From: Kineosporia mesophila
GTDB lineage: Bacteria; Actinomycetota; Actinomycetes; Actinomycetales; Kineosporiaceae
Direction: 5' to 3'
NCBI RefSeq assembly: GCF_021129235.1
Contig: NZ_JAJOMA010000031.1
Coordinates: 1-64,000 of the forward strand
DNA length: 64,000 nucleotides
In this document: positions 16,826-25,677 of the stretch, piece after piece
Numbering within the stretch: position 1 is the stretch's first letter
Layout: each line of letters opens with the position of its first letter
Translations under genes and position numbers: made by a program
Notes under the pieces: model-generated
Databases searched by the model: none
The model's input: the letters and a program-made list of their open reading frames with translations, nothing else
What the model was told of the DNA's origin: nothing

Positions 16826-17534
16826 CAGCTGCCTCCTCGAGAATGAATGCCAGTCCGCTCATTCAGTCGAAGAGACCGTCCATCCTTCGTTCCACCCAGC
16901 ACTCAGAACGACGTGCCGCTGGAGAGTTACCGGGCCAGGGACCGGCCTGACGCAACGAACGTGGGTGGTGGGGGAGAGCTCCTCGTTCGTCAGTGCCGGG
17001 TGCTGTCACAGCGGCGAACAGGTGCCGCAGTAGCGCTACCGCCACGGGCCTGCACTGCCCACGTGGTGGAACACCCAGGGCGCAAGCGTCCACAGGCGTC
17101 CCGGAATGGAACGAACCGCGGACGAGCACGTGGAACACATCGTGGACGGGTGCGGCCGTAGAGGATCCAGTCGCACCACCATGTCCGTGACGCGAGCTTC
17201 AGCGCAGGCCACTGCTGTAACTGCACCGGCAACGGACCAGCTATCGCACCACCATCCCGCCGCCGTCATCAACGCTCCTGCGAACCGTCGGCCACGAAAG
17301 CATCCCCGCCGCCCGCCGTGCCCTCATGCGCCCTTCGGTCGCCCTGCGTCTTATGAGCTCCTGGCATAAGGGGCAGCGACCCAGTGAGCCAGGGCTCTGC
17401 GCGACCCGCTCGGAAGCGCAGAAAGGACTAGGTATGGCCGCGCCGAGGTCCCACCTGTGACCACCCCCACGTTTGCGGCCGGGCAGGATGGCGCCTACGT
17501 TTGTTATTGGTCAATCACTAACCAGGGAGCGACG
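16826..17534. other. gene-poor stretch with a 24-bp repeat pair
   Basis: No frame here has a convincing start, ribosome site or recognisable product. The stretch contains two 24-bp tandem units at 17107-17154. TTGTTATTGGTCAATCACTAACC just before the SnoaL gene contains the imperfect inverted repeat TTGGT-N8-ACCA, a possible operator. Confidence 0.6.
17107..17154. repeat. 24-bp iteron-like repeats, two units
   Basis: The units begin TGGAACGAACCGCGGACG (17107-17130) and TGGAACACATCGTGGACG (17131-17154). They match the three-unit array at 19992-20063 closely, including the preceding GTCCCGGA. They are separate from any gene I can identify. Confidence 0.75.
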
Positions 17535-18005
17535 ATGAGTTCCACTGCAGTCCGCGAGCAGCTCACCCCGGCACAGCACGCCCTGACCCAGCACCTTCGC
17601 CTGGTGTCGTCCGGTCAGATCGACGAATGGATCAGCCTGTATGCCGTGGACGGCATCATCGAATTCCCCTTCGCCCCCGCCGGCGTGCCCACCCGGGTGC
17701 AGGGACGCGAGGCGTTGATCGCTCACATGCGCGGCTTTCCCCAGACTTTCGATGTGCAGTTCGTCGATGTGAAGTTCATCGAGACCGTCGACTCTCGAAC
17801 GGCGGTTGCCGAATACCGCTCTACGGGGCAGGCGGTCAGCACTGGCAAGCCGTACGAGCAGACGGTCATCTCGGTCATCCGCCTCGACAAGGAAGGCCTG
17901 GTCGAGCGTTTCGTCGACTACTGGAATCCTCTCGTGGCCATCGAAGCCATGACCCCTGACACGGCAACAAGCGACCACGACGTGTCGTGGCCATCCACGC
18001 ACTGA
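17535..18005 (+). CDS. SnoaL-like/NTF2-fold protein
   Basis: A 156-residue protein starting MSSTAVREQLTPAQHALTQHL. GGGAGC lies before ATG 17535, which is why this start is taken over an upstream GTG. Core motifs are the polar start of the NTF2 fold (SSGQIDEWISLYAVDGIIEFPFAP), VQGREALIAHMR and a C-terminal VERFVDYWNPL. Members of this branch are annotated as ketosteroid-isomerase-like or PhzA/PhzB-like; the reaction is unknown. A TetR gene follows in the same direction after a GC-rich hairpin. Confidence 0.75.
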   Translation: MSSTAVREQLTPAQHALTQHLRLVSSGQIDEWISLYAVDGIIEFPFAPAGVPTRVQGREALIAHMRGFPQTFDVQFVDVKFIETVDSRTAVAEYRSTGQAVSTGKPYEQTVISVIRLDKEGLVERFVDYWNPLVAIEAMTPDTATSDHDVSWPSTH

Positions 18006-18028
18006 TCCCGGTTCGAACGAGGCGAGGC

Positions 18029-18047
18029 GGGGCGGGGCGCCCGCCCC
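18029..18047 (+). terminator. GC-rich hairpin between SnoaL and TetR genes
   Basis: A perfect 8-bp stem, GGGGCGGG / CCCGCCCC, with a GCG loop, 24 bases after the SnoaL stop. There is no T run, so termination is uncertain. It might instead attenuate the downstream TetR gene. Confidence 0.45.
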
Positions 18048-18078
18048 GTCCCCCCGCGGGCGTGAAAGACTGCACGTC

Positions 18079-18627
18079 ATGCCTGCCCCTGGCTCGAGCG
18101 TGAAGAGCGATCAGCGCCGTCGAGTCGTACTGGACGCCGCGGTGGCCTGTTTCGCCCGCAAGGGTTTTTACGGCACGACGACGGGTGAGATCGCCGAACA
18201 GGCCGGGATCTCTCAACCCTACGTCTACCGTCTGTTCGCCAATAAGGAAGCGCTGTTTGCTGGTGCCGTCCTCCATGTGTCCGAGCTCATCTCGAATGCT
18301 CTGACCGGGGCCGGCGTCGATCAGGCCGGGGCGCCCCGACCGTCGGAGGCTGCCATGAGCGCAGTCCGGTCGGCCTACGGCACCCTGATCCAGGACAGGG
18401 ATGTCATGCGGTTCCTCATGCACGCCAACTGCGCAGCCGACGAACCGCTCGTCGCCGAGGCGGTGCGGGAGTGCTACGCCAGGCAGGTCCAACTCGTCAG
18501 TGAGATCCTGAACCACGACGACGAAGCAGTCCGGCACTGGTTCGGCGCAGGCATGCTCGAAAATGTCACATTGACCCTCGGTCTTGCCGACGTCGACGAG
18601 CCCTGGGCGCGGACCCTCAGCGGATGA
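18079..18627 (+). CDS. TetR-family transcriptional regulator
   Basis: A 182-residue protein with a textbook TetR DNA-binding region: VVLDAAVACFARKGFYGTTTGEIAEQ, then AGISQPYVYRLFANKEALF. The C-terminal half (from about residue 75) is helical with a SAVRSAYGTLIQDRDVMRF segment found in TetR proteins of the TetR_C group. It is close downstream of the SnoaL gene and reads in the same direction, so it may regulate that gene through the inverted repeat near 17505-17525. That link is inference. Confidence 0.85.
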   Translation: MPAPGSSVKSDQRRRVVLDAAVACFARKGFYGTTTGEIAEQAGISQPYVYRLFANKEALFAGAVLHVSELISNALTGAGVDQAGAPRPSEAAMSAVRSAYGTLIQDRDVMRFLMHANCAADEPLVAEAVRECYARQVQLVSEILNHDDEAVRHWFGAGMLENVTLTLGLADVDEPWARTLSG

Positions 18628-18863
18628 GCCTGGTGGTCAAAGGACTCACCACGACTACCGTCCCCGCCGGCGTAGCTGACTGAAACTACGCCTCACCGCA
18701 GGCATGCCGCACCTCCATGACCTCCCTGCCGTGTGCCTGTCAAAATCCCACTTCTGGCGACATGCCTTCTGCGCATATCCAGATCGCAGCCGGTGTCGGG
18801 GAGCGGACTCGCAGCAACGCGGTCCCCGGGCCGCGGGAGCGGCCTGGAACTGAGGGGCCTGCT
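18628..18863. other. short gene-free stretch with repeat copy 2
   Basis: No gene is evident. It contains the second copy of the 48-bp direct repeat (18786-18834) and may be the remnant of a duplicated membrane-protein gene. Confidence 0.5.
18786..18834. repeat. 48-bp direct repeat, copy 2
   Basis: The counterpart of 16514-16561, here outside any gene. The two copies bracket the SnoaL and TetR genes. Confidence 0.85.
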
Positions 18864-19231
18864 TTAGCGCAGGGGCAGGAGCCTGACCCGGAGAGCGTCT
18901 TTGCCGAAGGCAGCGATGGCGCCGGAGCGTAGCTGTTCTTCCCTGAGATCGAGGTGCCCGGCTACGGTGGAGGCGAGTTGGGCGGGGCGCTGGGTGATGA
19001 TGGCGCGGACCAGGATGACGGACAGAGCGGTGGCCCGGCTGCTGGCCAGGAGGGCGCCAAAATCAGTGTCGGCCGAGATGATGATGCGGGACTGGGAGAC
19101 GGTCAGAGCCATGATCCCGTCGTCCGGAACGCCCTGTGGGCCGAGCTCATCGACGTGGACGGCATCGTGACCCAATTCAACCAGAGTCTTTGCCGCTGCG
19201 GGCGAAAGGTCTCGTCGACAAGGAATTTCAC
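18864..19231 (-). pseudogene. PIN-like (DUF5615) toxin, frameshifted near its start
   Basis: The expected gene starts at GTG 19231, overlapping the antitoxin stop as GTGA, and reads VKFLVDE. One A is then missing near 19210, and the rest continues in another frame: LSPAAAKTLVELGHDAVHVDELG, IIISADTDFGALLA and VILVRAIITQRP. These are the conserved segments of DUF5615 proteins, PIN-fold ribonucleases whose acidic residues (DEN, then SADTDF) bind the metal. The total length of 368 bases, one short of 123 codons, confirms a single-base loss. The toxin is therefore probably inactive, unless the lesion is a sequencing error or is bypassed. Confidence 0.8.
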
Positions 19232-19458
19232 GCAGAATCTCGCAGCGGGTACACGTGCACATTGGAAGCGGCGGCCGCGTATTCGAGAGCTTGGGTGATG
19301 TCGTCGCGCTCAAGGTTCGGATAAGACTCGAGGATCTCCTCGAAGGACCACCCGGCAGCGACCAGGCGAACGACGCTCTCGACTAAGATACGTAGGTCAC
19401 GGATGCAGGGCTGACCTTCGAGCTTGTCTGGCTCGACCGTGATGCGGTCGAAGCGCAT
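19228..19458 (-). CDS. DUF433-family antitoxin
   Basis: A 76-residue protein starting MRFDRITVEPDKLEGQPCIRD, the standard opening of DUF433 proteins, followed by VRLVAAGWSFEEILESYPNLERDDI, a helix-turn-helix-like segment. ATG 19458 is chosen because the family begins at this motif. DUF433 proteins are commonly the antitoxin partner of a DUF5615 PIN-like toxin. Here the toxin gene starts inside the antitoxin stop codon, so translation was coupled. With the toxin frameshifted the pair may now be antitoxin-only. Confidence 0.85.
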   Translation of the reverse strand: MRFDRITVEPDKLEGQPCIRDLRILVESVVRLVAAGWSFEEILESYPNLERDDITQALEYAAAASNVHVYPLRDSA

Positions 19459-20298
19459 GGTCCACCCCCAACGCTCTGTTGCGGAACTACTACAAGAGCT
19501 CGGGAACCGTCTCCCGCTCATTGAATCGACAGGCTATCTGGCTGGCCGACTGGCGGCGAGCGGCCCCCACCGACCCTCGCGTGTCATGGGCTACTGGCCG
19601 TGGATCCGGCCGCTAGACCGAGCCGCCGTGTGCCGGTCTCAACCCCACGCCGCGAGCGCTCCGCGCGAACAGCGCGCTGGAGCACCAGGGCCGGGCATCG
19701 GACACCTGGCGAACGTAAGCAGGTTGGCCGGGTGCAAGGACGCCCGGACCGGTATCGCAACTGGATAGCGGGTGATCTCGCGGCTGGTGAGTCTGTGTTC
19801 GCGAGTAGGTGTCTCTGTGCGTGCACCCACCACGCCACGCCCGCTGGCCTTCCGGCACGGCACGGAGGTTCAGTCCGCGGCCAGCTCGCGCCGCAGGTGC
19901 TCCAGCCGGACAGGATCAGACCGCGGTCCTGGACCCACAGCGTCCGCTCGGCGAGACGAGCAGGAGGTCGGCGTCCCGAGAGGTCCCGGAGTGGAATGAA
20001 CCGCGGACGAGCGCGTGGAATGAACTGCGGACGAGCGCTTGGAACGAATCGTGGACGGGCGCGGGCGTGGGATGGGCGCACGAACGGCGCGCAGAGTGCA
20101 AGGAGCCCCGATGCGAGGTCACCATCCTCACCCCCACGACAACGGAGGGCATGGCAGCCACCAGCACGTCACCGGCCGTCGCGACCGCAGCCGGCCGAGA
20201 CTGATCAGCGAGGTGCACGGCCCGCTCGAGGTGCCATTTTTCCGGTTGCCCGGCACCCGGTCGATGCCCTGTGAAGCGTCGGCTACCGGGGGCCCGGA
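19459..20298. other. 840-bp gene-free stretch with iteron-like array
   Basis: Frames here are open only because of high GC, and none has a recognisable product. The stretch carries the three-unit 24-bp array at 19992-20063. As it lies immediately upstream of the element's LysM, DUF2637 and replication genes, it could be an origin, transfer or promoter region. Confidence 0.6.
19992..20063. repeat. 24-bp iteron-like repeats, three units
   Basis: Three adjacent units begin at 19992, 20016 and 20040. They share TGGAAYGAA at the start and GGACGRGCGC at the end. The first two differ at only two positions. The spacing is exactly 24 bases. Confidence 0.85.
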
Positions 20299-22914
20299 AT
20301 GATGCGCGCGCCGCAACGTCTTCGAGCATTGGTTCTGGCCGCTGCCGCCGCTGTTGCGCTGGTGGTGCTGCTGCTGGGGCCACCCGTAGTCCTCTACCTC
20401 GCAGCCGGAGCGCCGTGGGAGACCGTCCAGCGGTGTCTTCAGGCTGCGTACACCGCGGAGGTCACCTCAGCGCTGCTTCACCTGATGGTGCTGGCGGGAT
20501 GGTGCTGCTGGATCCGCCTTCTGGGACGGGCCGTTCAAGCCATCGGTGCTGTGCGCCGGATCCGCCGACAGCAGGGCAGCCTTACACCATCGCTTGCGCA
20601 GACTGCCCACCAGAGGACGATGCTGCCCAGTCGCGCCGGAGGCCTGATCGGTGGTCTCCTGCTGGCTTTCCTGGCCGTGCCTGCATCTGCGTCGACCCAC
20701 CTCCCGTCGACGCACGCCACGGCCACCGACTCCAAGAGCATTGCCGACCACGGACGTACGACCGTGCTGGCGGAGCCGGAACGCATAGCGGCCGCCGTCA
20801 CCAAAGCCCCACCCCTCTCCTCGGTGCAAGGCAAGGGCGGGCACCGCGAAGTACGGGTTCAGCCCTCCGGCCCGACCTCCACGTTGTGGGGGCTGGCAGA
20901 GGAGTACCTCGGCGACGGCACCCGGTGGCGGGAGATCTGGACCCTCAACGCCGGACGTCAGCAGGCAGACGGCACCGTCATGCACTCCCCGAACATGCTG
21001 ATCCCCGGCTGGACGGTCCTGGTCCCCACCAGCTCGCCCGTGCCCGCAGCCGATGCCTCCGCCGGCGAGAACGACGAAGCCACGCTGAGGTACACCGTTG
21101 TCGCCGGCGACCGGCTCGGCGACATCTCCGCCCGATTCCTGGGAGACCTGGACTACCAGCCCATCCAACGGGCCAACCACGCCACCGTCACCGATCCCGA
21201 CCACATCGAGACCGGCGACACCCTCACTCTGCCTGCCGGCGCGCACGACCGTGGAACCACCCGGCACGCCCACGGCTCGACGCACTCGCTCCGCGGCAAG
21301 AGACAAGGCCCGCCCGAGCCGACCTCCGCAGATCCCGACCGCGGCACACCCACGACAGCGCCCCGCCGCCCGCCCACCCCCAAGGATTCGTCCCCAACGC
21401 CCAGCGCGACGGCACCGACCGGACCCACGAGCACCCTGCAGCCCCAGAACGCACGACCCGGTCCGACGGGGGAGACCTCGGCCCCGGACAACCACACCAC
21501 CAGCCCGGGGCAGGACAACCCAGCGTGGATCGTCCCCTCTGCTCTGTCCGCGCTCATCGCTCTGGTGGCCCTGCACCTACGGCGCCGATCCCGACGACGA
21601 TCACGCCACTCCGACACCGCGATGCACGCGCAACCAGCCGCGCACGACGCCGGAGAAGACCTCCTCCCGCACGAGCAACCGCAACTGTCCGAAGCGGCGC
21701 TCCAGGACGGCCTGAGCTCTCCGCAGAAGGGCCCGTTCGAGCACACCGACGCCGCCGTCGACCGCGCACGTGCCCTCATCCATCGAACCGCACAAGACAT
21801 CAACGAACGAACCACCGCCTGTCACCAAGGGCCAACTGCACCGGCAGAACTCACTGCGCCCGAACGCCCCTCGACGCCAGCCCGGACAAACCGGCACCGC
21901 CCAGAGCGGACCGCCCAGCCCCACCCATCCGCTGTGGCTCTCCGGCCTGAACACCGGCCCGATCCGGTGCCGTCCACGCGCGAAAACTTCCGGCCGCCCG
22001 ATACCCAGCCTGCGCTCGCCACGTCAGCACCAGCCGTGGCGACTACCAGCAGGGGACGACACACGGCCCCGCCCACCACCACACCAGCCTCACCCGGTCG
22101 CCACGCACCCACGGATCCCTGGGCCGACCCTCGACCAGCCGACCCACTCGTCAACGACCACGACATCGAGCCCAACGCCGGACACCGTCACGTCCACCCA
22201 GCAGCCAATTCCGAAAAGATCAACTCCACCGCAACAACATTCACCACCGACACCCCTCAGAAACCGAACCCCGCGCTGCGCGTACGCGTCACTCTCTTCG
22301 CCGACCCCGCCGTCTGGGACCTCAACGGCAACCGCGTCCACGGACTACGCCGCAACGCCCTCCAGGTCCTGCTCTACCTCGCCCTGCACCCCGACGGCGC
22401 CCAACTCAACGCCCTGCGCGAACTCATCTGGCCCGACATCACCATGAGCAAAGCCGTCAAACGCCTCTCCACCGAAGTCGCCAACCTCCGCCGCACCATC
22501 CGCACCGCAACCGGAAACCCCGAAAACCTCGACATCAACGCCGTCATCAACACCGGAAGCCACTACAAGCTCGCCCCCTTCATCGACGTCGACACCCACG
22601 CCTTCGAACAAGCCCTCACCACCATCCAGAACGCCAACACCCCCAGCACTCGCGAAACCGCTCTGCGGCAGGGGCTCGCGCTGCACACCGGCCGTCTCGC
22701 CGACCGATCCAGCCTCGACTACCCCTGGCTGCAACCTCATCGACGTCGCCTGCTGCGAGCAGGCGCCAAGGTCCGCATCGCTCTGGCCGAGATCGTCCAC
22801 GACGAGGATCCCGACGAGGCCGCCGCCCTTCTGCATGAGGCCGCCCAGCTCGACACCACGGATCGCGCCATCCACGAGCGGGTCAGCAGCATCCGCGCCC
22901 AGATCACCGCCTAA
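20299..22914 (+). CDS. LysM and BTAD-domain transmembrane protein
   Basis: An 871-residue protein. Three hydrophobic segments lie near residues 9-36, 54-76 and 112-131. Two LysM-like modules follow (about 190-250, with TLWGLAEEYLGDGTRWREIW; about 265-320, with YTVVAGDRLGDISARFLGD). A fourth membrane span at about 407-428 ends in RRRSRRRSR. A long Pro/Thr-rich linker leads to a C-terminal winged-helix plus BTAD region (from about 655: GNRVHGLRRNALQVLLYLAL, then ELIWPD and a helical repeat). This topology puts LysM outside and the DNA-binding-like domain inside. LysM-BTAD proteins occur in actinomycete conjugative elements, and their function is unsettled. It is followed 20 bases later by the DUF2637 gene. 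The Pro-rich middle is low complexity. Confidence 0.8.
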   Translation: MMRAPQRLRALVLAAAAAVALVVLLLGPPVVLYLAAGAPWETVQRCLQAAYTAEVTSALLHLMVLAGWCCWIRLLGRAVQAIGAVRRIRRQQGSLTPSLAQTAHQRTMLPSRAGGLIGGLLLAFLAVPASASTHLPSTHATATDSKSIADHGRTTVLAEPERIAAAVTKAPPLSSVQGKGGHREVRVQPSGPTSTLWGLAEEYLGDGTRWREIWTLNAGRQQADGTVMHSPNMLIPGWTVLVPTSSPVPAADASAGENDEATLRYTVVAGDRLGDISARFLGDLDYQPIQRANHATVTDPDHIETGDTLTLPAGAHDRGTTRHAHGSTHSLRGKRQGPPEPTSADPDRGTPTTAPRRPPTPKDSSPTPSATAPTGPTSTLQPQNARPGPTGETSAPDNHTTSPGQDNPAWIVPSALSALIALVALHLRRRSRRRSRHSDTAMHAQPAAHDAGEDLLPHEQPQLSEAALQDGLSSPQKGPFEHTDAAVDRARALIHRTAQDINERTTACHQGPTAPAELTAPERPSTPARTNRHRPERTAQPHPSAVALRPEHRPDPVPSTRENFRPPDTQPALATSAPAVATTSRGRHTAPPTTTPASPGRHAPTDPWADPRPADPLVNDHDIEPNAGHRHVHPAANSEKINSTATTFTTDTPQKPNPALRVRVTLFADPAVWDLNGNRVHGLRRNALQVLLYLALHPDGAQLNALRELIWPDITMSKAVKRLSTEVANLRRTIRTATGNPENLDINAVINTGSHYKLAPFIDVDTHAFEQALTTIQNANTPSTRETALRQGLALHTGRLADRSSLDYPWLQPHRRRLLRAGAKVRIALAEIVHDEDPDEAAALLHEAAQLDTTDRAIHERVSSIRAQITA

Positions 22915-22934
22915 CCCCGCCGCACGCGTCCAGC

Positions 22935-23774
22935 ATGAGGATCTCCATGCCCAAAACTGAGCAGCAACAGTCACTACCCGCCATCATCGCCTGGATGCGC
23001 GCCGATCCGGACCGCACCGGCGCCGCCGTCGTCCTGGCCGGCCTGGGCCTCATCAACCTGGCCGGATCAGCCACCCACGTCCTGCACGTGGGCTCCTACC
23101 CCGACGTGGGCGTACGGGGCTGGATGGTCTGGACCGTCGCCGGGAGCCTGGAAGTCATGGCCGCCTATGCCGCCTGGGAGATGCGCCGGCGCACCGACTG
23201 GCGCCGGATCATCCCGGCCCTGGTCCTGCTCCTGACCGTGGCCTTCATCATCCTGGCCAACCTGGCCGCTGCCGACCCCCACAGCTGGGCCGCGCAACTG
23301 CCGTGGGCCGAGGCCTTCGCCGTCGCACCCCCGATCTCCTTCCTGTCCGTCGCCGCGATCGCCGAGACCCGCGGCTGGCAGCGCGCCAGCCGCCGCAGCC
23401 GCACGGCCAATGCCCACCAGCGACCAGCGGAGCGAAAGGCCACCACCGGACAGCGCCGACAGGCCAACCGCGGTGCCCCCACGGACGGTCGTCCAGCACT
23501 TCCGGCCAGAGACCGATCCCGTCGGACCGCCGGCGACCACGGGCCGGAACCGCTGAGAGTCGAACCCAGCGACCAGGACCGCACTCACACCATCTTGCGG
23601 TGGCTGTCCCAGGGCCACGACGAGAAGACGATTCGTTCCCGGGGACCGGCGATCCTCGGGGTGAGCGAATCAACGATCAAACGGGAACTGCGAGGCGTCT
23701 CAGCGCACGACACCGGTCACCGCGACGGGCCCTCCTCTCGACGACCGGAGCAGATCAACGCCCCCGCCGCCTAA
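22935..23774 (+). CDS. DUF2637/SpdB-like membrane protein
   Basis: A 279-residue protein with four predicted membrane segments in its first 150 residues (VVLAGLGLINLAGSATHVLH; WTVAGSLEVMAAYAAW; IIPALVLLLTVAFIILANLA; FAVAPPISFLSVAAIA). This is the arrangement of DUF2637 proteins encoded by actinomycete plasmids and integrative elements. A charged tail follows. It ends with a helix-turn-helix-like stretch (HTILRWLSQGHDEKTIRSRG ... GVSESTIKRELRG), so the tail may bind DNA. ATG 22935 or ATG 22947 could be the start. A role in conjugal spread is known for SpdB relatives and is inferred here. Confidence 0.75.
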   Translation: MRISMPKTEQQQSLPAIIAWMRADPDRTGAAVVLAGLGLINLAGSATHVLHVGSYPDVGVRGWMVWTVAGSLEVMAAYAAWEMRRRTDWRRIIPALVLLLTVAFIILANLAAADPHSWAAQLPWAEAFAVAPPISFLSVAAIAETRGWQRASRRSRTANAHQRPAERKATTGQRRQANRGAPTDGRPALPARDRSRRTAGDHGPEPLRVEPSDQDRTHTILRWLSQGHDEKTIRSRGPAILGVSESTIKRELRGVSAHDTGHRDGPSSRRPEQINAPAA

Positions 23775-23841
23775 AGGCAACGCTGCCGACATCTCGGCGA
23801 TCGAGCGATCACGCTACCCACATCTCACGAAAGACGCTGCC

Positions 23842-24663
23842 ATGGTCTGGTTCAGCATTGACGACGGGTTTCCCGAACATCCCAAAACTGTCGCCATCCA
23901 GCGAAGCCACCGCCTGAACGCAGTCGGCTTGTGGACGGTGTCAGGCATCTGGGTCTCACAGCAGCTGACCGACGGGCGCCTGCGCACCAGCCTGGTGACC
24001 GAGAAGGGCGGCCGGACCCTCCACATCCGCGCGCTGGTTGCGGCGGGACTGTGGCACGACAGCGACTCCGTATGCCGCCACGGTGCCAGTCACTGCCCCG
24101 GCATCCCGGACAAGGGCGGCCTGACCTTCCACGACTGGTTCGACTGGCAACGCAGCCGCCGCCAGATCCTGCGCGAACGAGAGCGCAAAGTGGCAGCCGG
24201 ACGCGCTGGTGGGAAGGCATCCGGAGCCAGTCGTCGCGAACGCAGCCCCAGCAAACCTGAAGCACCTGCTTCGCCGACCGTTGAACCCCCTGTCCCTTAC
24301 CTCAACCCTCAACTACTGACTTTGGTCTGTCGTCGTCTGTTTGGTGGGGCGCCCCTCGACGAGACGACGGTGAACGAACTGATGGCGGCTTGGGAGATGA
24401 CCGTCGGCGCCGGTGACCTCGAGACCGAGCTGCGCAGCTTCCTGATGCACAACGTCGATACCGACCTGCGCAACCCCGCCGCAGCTCTGAAAGGGTGGCT
24501 GGCCGAAGCGGCCGAACGCGCCCGCAAGCCGGGCCTCAAGCCCGTGCTCGGCTGCGCGAACTGCCGTTCCGGGTGGCTGCCCGACGACGTCGAAACGGGG
24601 ATGCCGGTGCCCTGCCCGGTGTGCAAACCCCATCGCTATGTGGCCCGTGCCGACGCCCAATGA
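23842..24663 (+). CDS. phage/element replication-initiation-like protein
   Basis: A 273-residue protein. It starts MVWFSIDDGFPEHPKTVAIQRSHRLNAVGLW, the winged-helix-like N-terminus seen in replisome-organiser proteins of actinophages and integrative elements. The middle is basic (RERERKVAAGRAGGKASGA). The C-terminus has a zinc-ribbon-like CANCRSGWLPDDVETGMPV followed by CPVC. Family members are usually annotated as hypothetical or replication proteins. It lies third in the row after the LysM and DUF2637 genes. DNA replication of the element is the likely role, but no catalytic motif proves it. Confidence 0.65.
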   Translation: MVWFSIDDGFPEHPKTVAIQRSHRLNAVGLWTVSGIWVSQQLTDGRLRTSLVTEKGGRTLHIRALVAAGLWHDSDSVCRHGASHCPGIPDKGGLTFHDWFDWQRSRRQILRERERKVAAGRAGGKASGASRRERSPSKPEAPASPTVEPPVPYLNPQLLTLVCRRLFGGAPLDETTVNELMAAWEMTVGAGDLETELRSFLMHNVDTDLRNPAAALKGWLAEAAERARKPGLKPVLGCANCRSGWLPDDVETGMPVPCPVCKPHRYVARADAQ

Positions 24664-24789
24664 CACCTCATCAAGACGAGGCAATGGTTCGCCAGGACAA
24701 CGAGCCGACTGGCCTCACCGTCCGCGTCGAAGGTGGCCGGCGGCAATACGGAGGCGCTCGGGCCCCATAGGCAAAACGGTCTCCACGAT

Positions 24790-25081
24790 GGGACTGTCTG
24801 ATCAAGGCTGGAACACAGCCCAGCTCGGCCGCGGCCGTGGAGATGGGTCCAAGATCCTTGGCGGGCTTGTCCCAGACCTGACGCGGTGCCTATCGAAAGG
24901 TTTCACTCAGCAAGTAGACGACGTGGCTCGGGACGATCGTCTTCGGCCACACGTTGCGGCCCGAGGCCGGTCGGCCCTTCAACCCGTCACAGACGAGCAT
25001 GAGGACGTCCTCAACGCCCCAGTTCTTGACCTCTGTCACGAGGGGCGAGCCATTCTGTGTCCGGTCGGCGCCAAGGATGAG
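24790..25081 (-). pseudogene. IS256 (Mutator)-family transposase remnant
   Basis: Read on the minus strand one frame gives TEVKNWGVEDVLMLVCDGLKG, close to the TELKNRGV-x-DV-x3-VDGLKGFP catalytic core of IS256 transposases. After it comes NVWPKTIVPSHVVYLLSE, a degenerate form of the AVWP-x3-VQTCVVHL motif. A TAG then interrupts FR-APRQVWDKPAKDLGPIST, the counterpart of RYAS-x2-YWDEIAKDLRPVYTA. The rest of the gene is missing. The fragment lies in an otherwise gene-free 424 bases at the right side of the integrative-element tract and may mark where the element was broken. Confidence 0.7.
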
Positions 25082-25087
25082 CGTGAG

Positions 25088-25390
25088 TCAGAGCGGTCGC
25101 AGCATCCAACCCTTGACGCTCTGGTATATCCACAGATGGAACTGCTCCTTCGGATCCTCCGGTATCCCGAAAGCAACCGATTCCTTCTCCAGGTGAGCCA
25201 GGGAGCCGAGCAAGCCGGCGCGATCCTCGAGGCTGGCCCTCACCCAGGCTTGCGCGGTCTCGACGAAAGCCACACAGGCAGGCGGTAGTTCCTCTGCATC
25301 AGAGGCGTCAATGCCGTACCGCGCGTACTTCTCGCGCTGGTCCTCGGCCAGATCGGTCCACCAGGTCAAGCCAGTCACATCCACGTCCAT
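25088..25390 (-). CDS. small acidic protein of unknown function
   Basis: A 100-residue frame with ATG 25390 (MDVDVTGLTWWTDLAEDQREKYARYGIDASDAEE). The sequence is acidic, rich in Trp and Glu, and has non-random codon use. No family is recognised. It ends only a few bases from the IS256 relic, so its C-terminus may have been replaced by the insertion. It may encode a small soluble protein or be a remnant of one. Confidence 0.35.
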   Translation of the reverse strand: MDVDVTGLTWWTDLAEDQREKYARYGIDASDAEELPPACVAFVETAQAWVRASLEDRAGLLGSLAHLEKESVAFGIPEDPKEQFHLWIYQSVKGWMLRPL

Positions 25391-25677
25391 GCCAGGCACC
25401 GTAGTTGCCTACCGGCCAGTCTTCCGGTCCCGACACCTCGAAGCGAGAGGTTCGAAGAGGCTCTGTGCGGTGAGCAAGTCGATCGCGCCGAGATAGCTGA
25501 TCAAAATCGACGGGAAAGGCGGTAATCGGGCCAGTCTGCGACCGACCTCGCCGATGGTGCCCCGGACCCGTCCTTCGCCAAGGAGAAGCCCGTTGCGGAT
25601 CCGGTCCGCGACGAGCAACCTGGCCTTGCACTGCGCAACCTTCGGAGGTGGTGTGTGTCGCCGGCTCGCGAGACACA

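Noticed and set aside
18001-18030. tRNA T-loop-like sequence GGTTCGAAC
   Set aside because: No cloverleaf or acceptor stem can be formed around it; it lies just after the SnoaL stop.
19992-20063. CRISPR array
   Set aside because: Units of 24 bases are contiguous, without spacers.
25391-25677. Open minus-strand frame spanning the gap
   Set aside because: No start with a ribosome site and no family pattern; it could be a relic, but I cannot support it.
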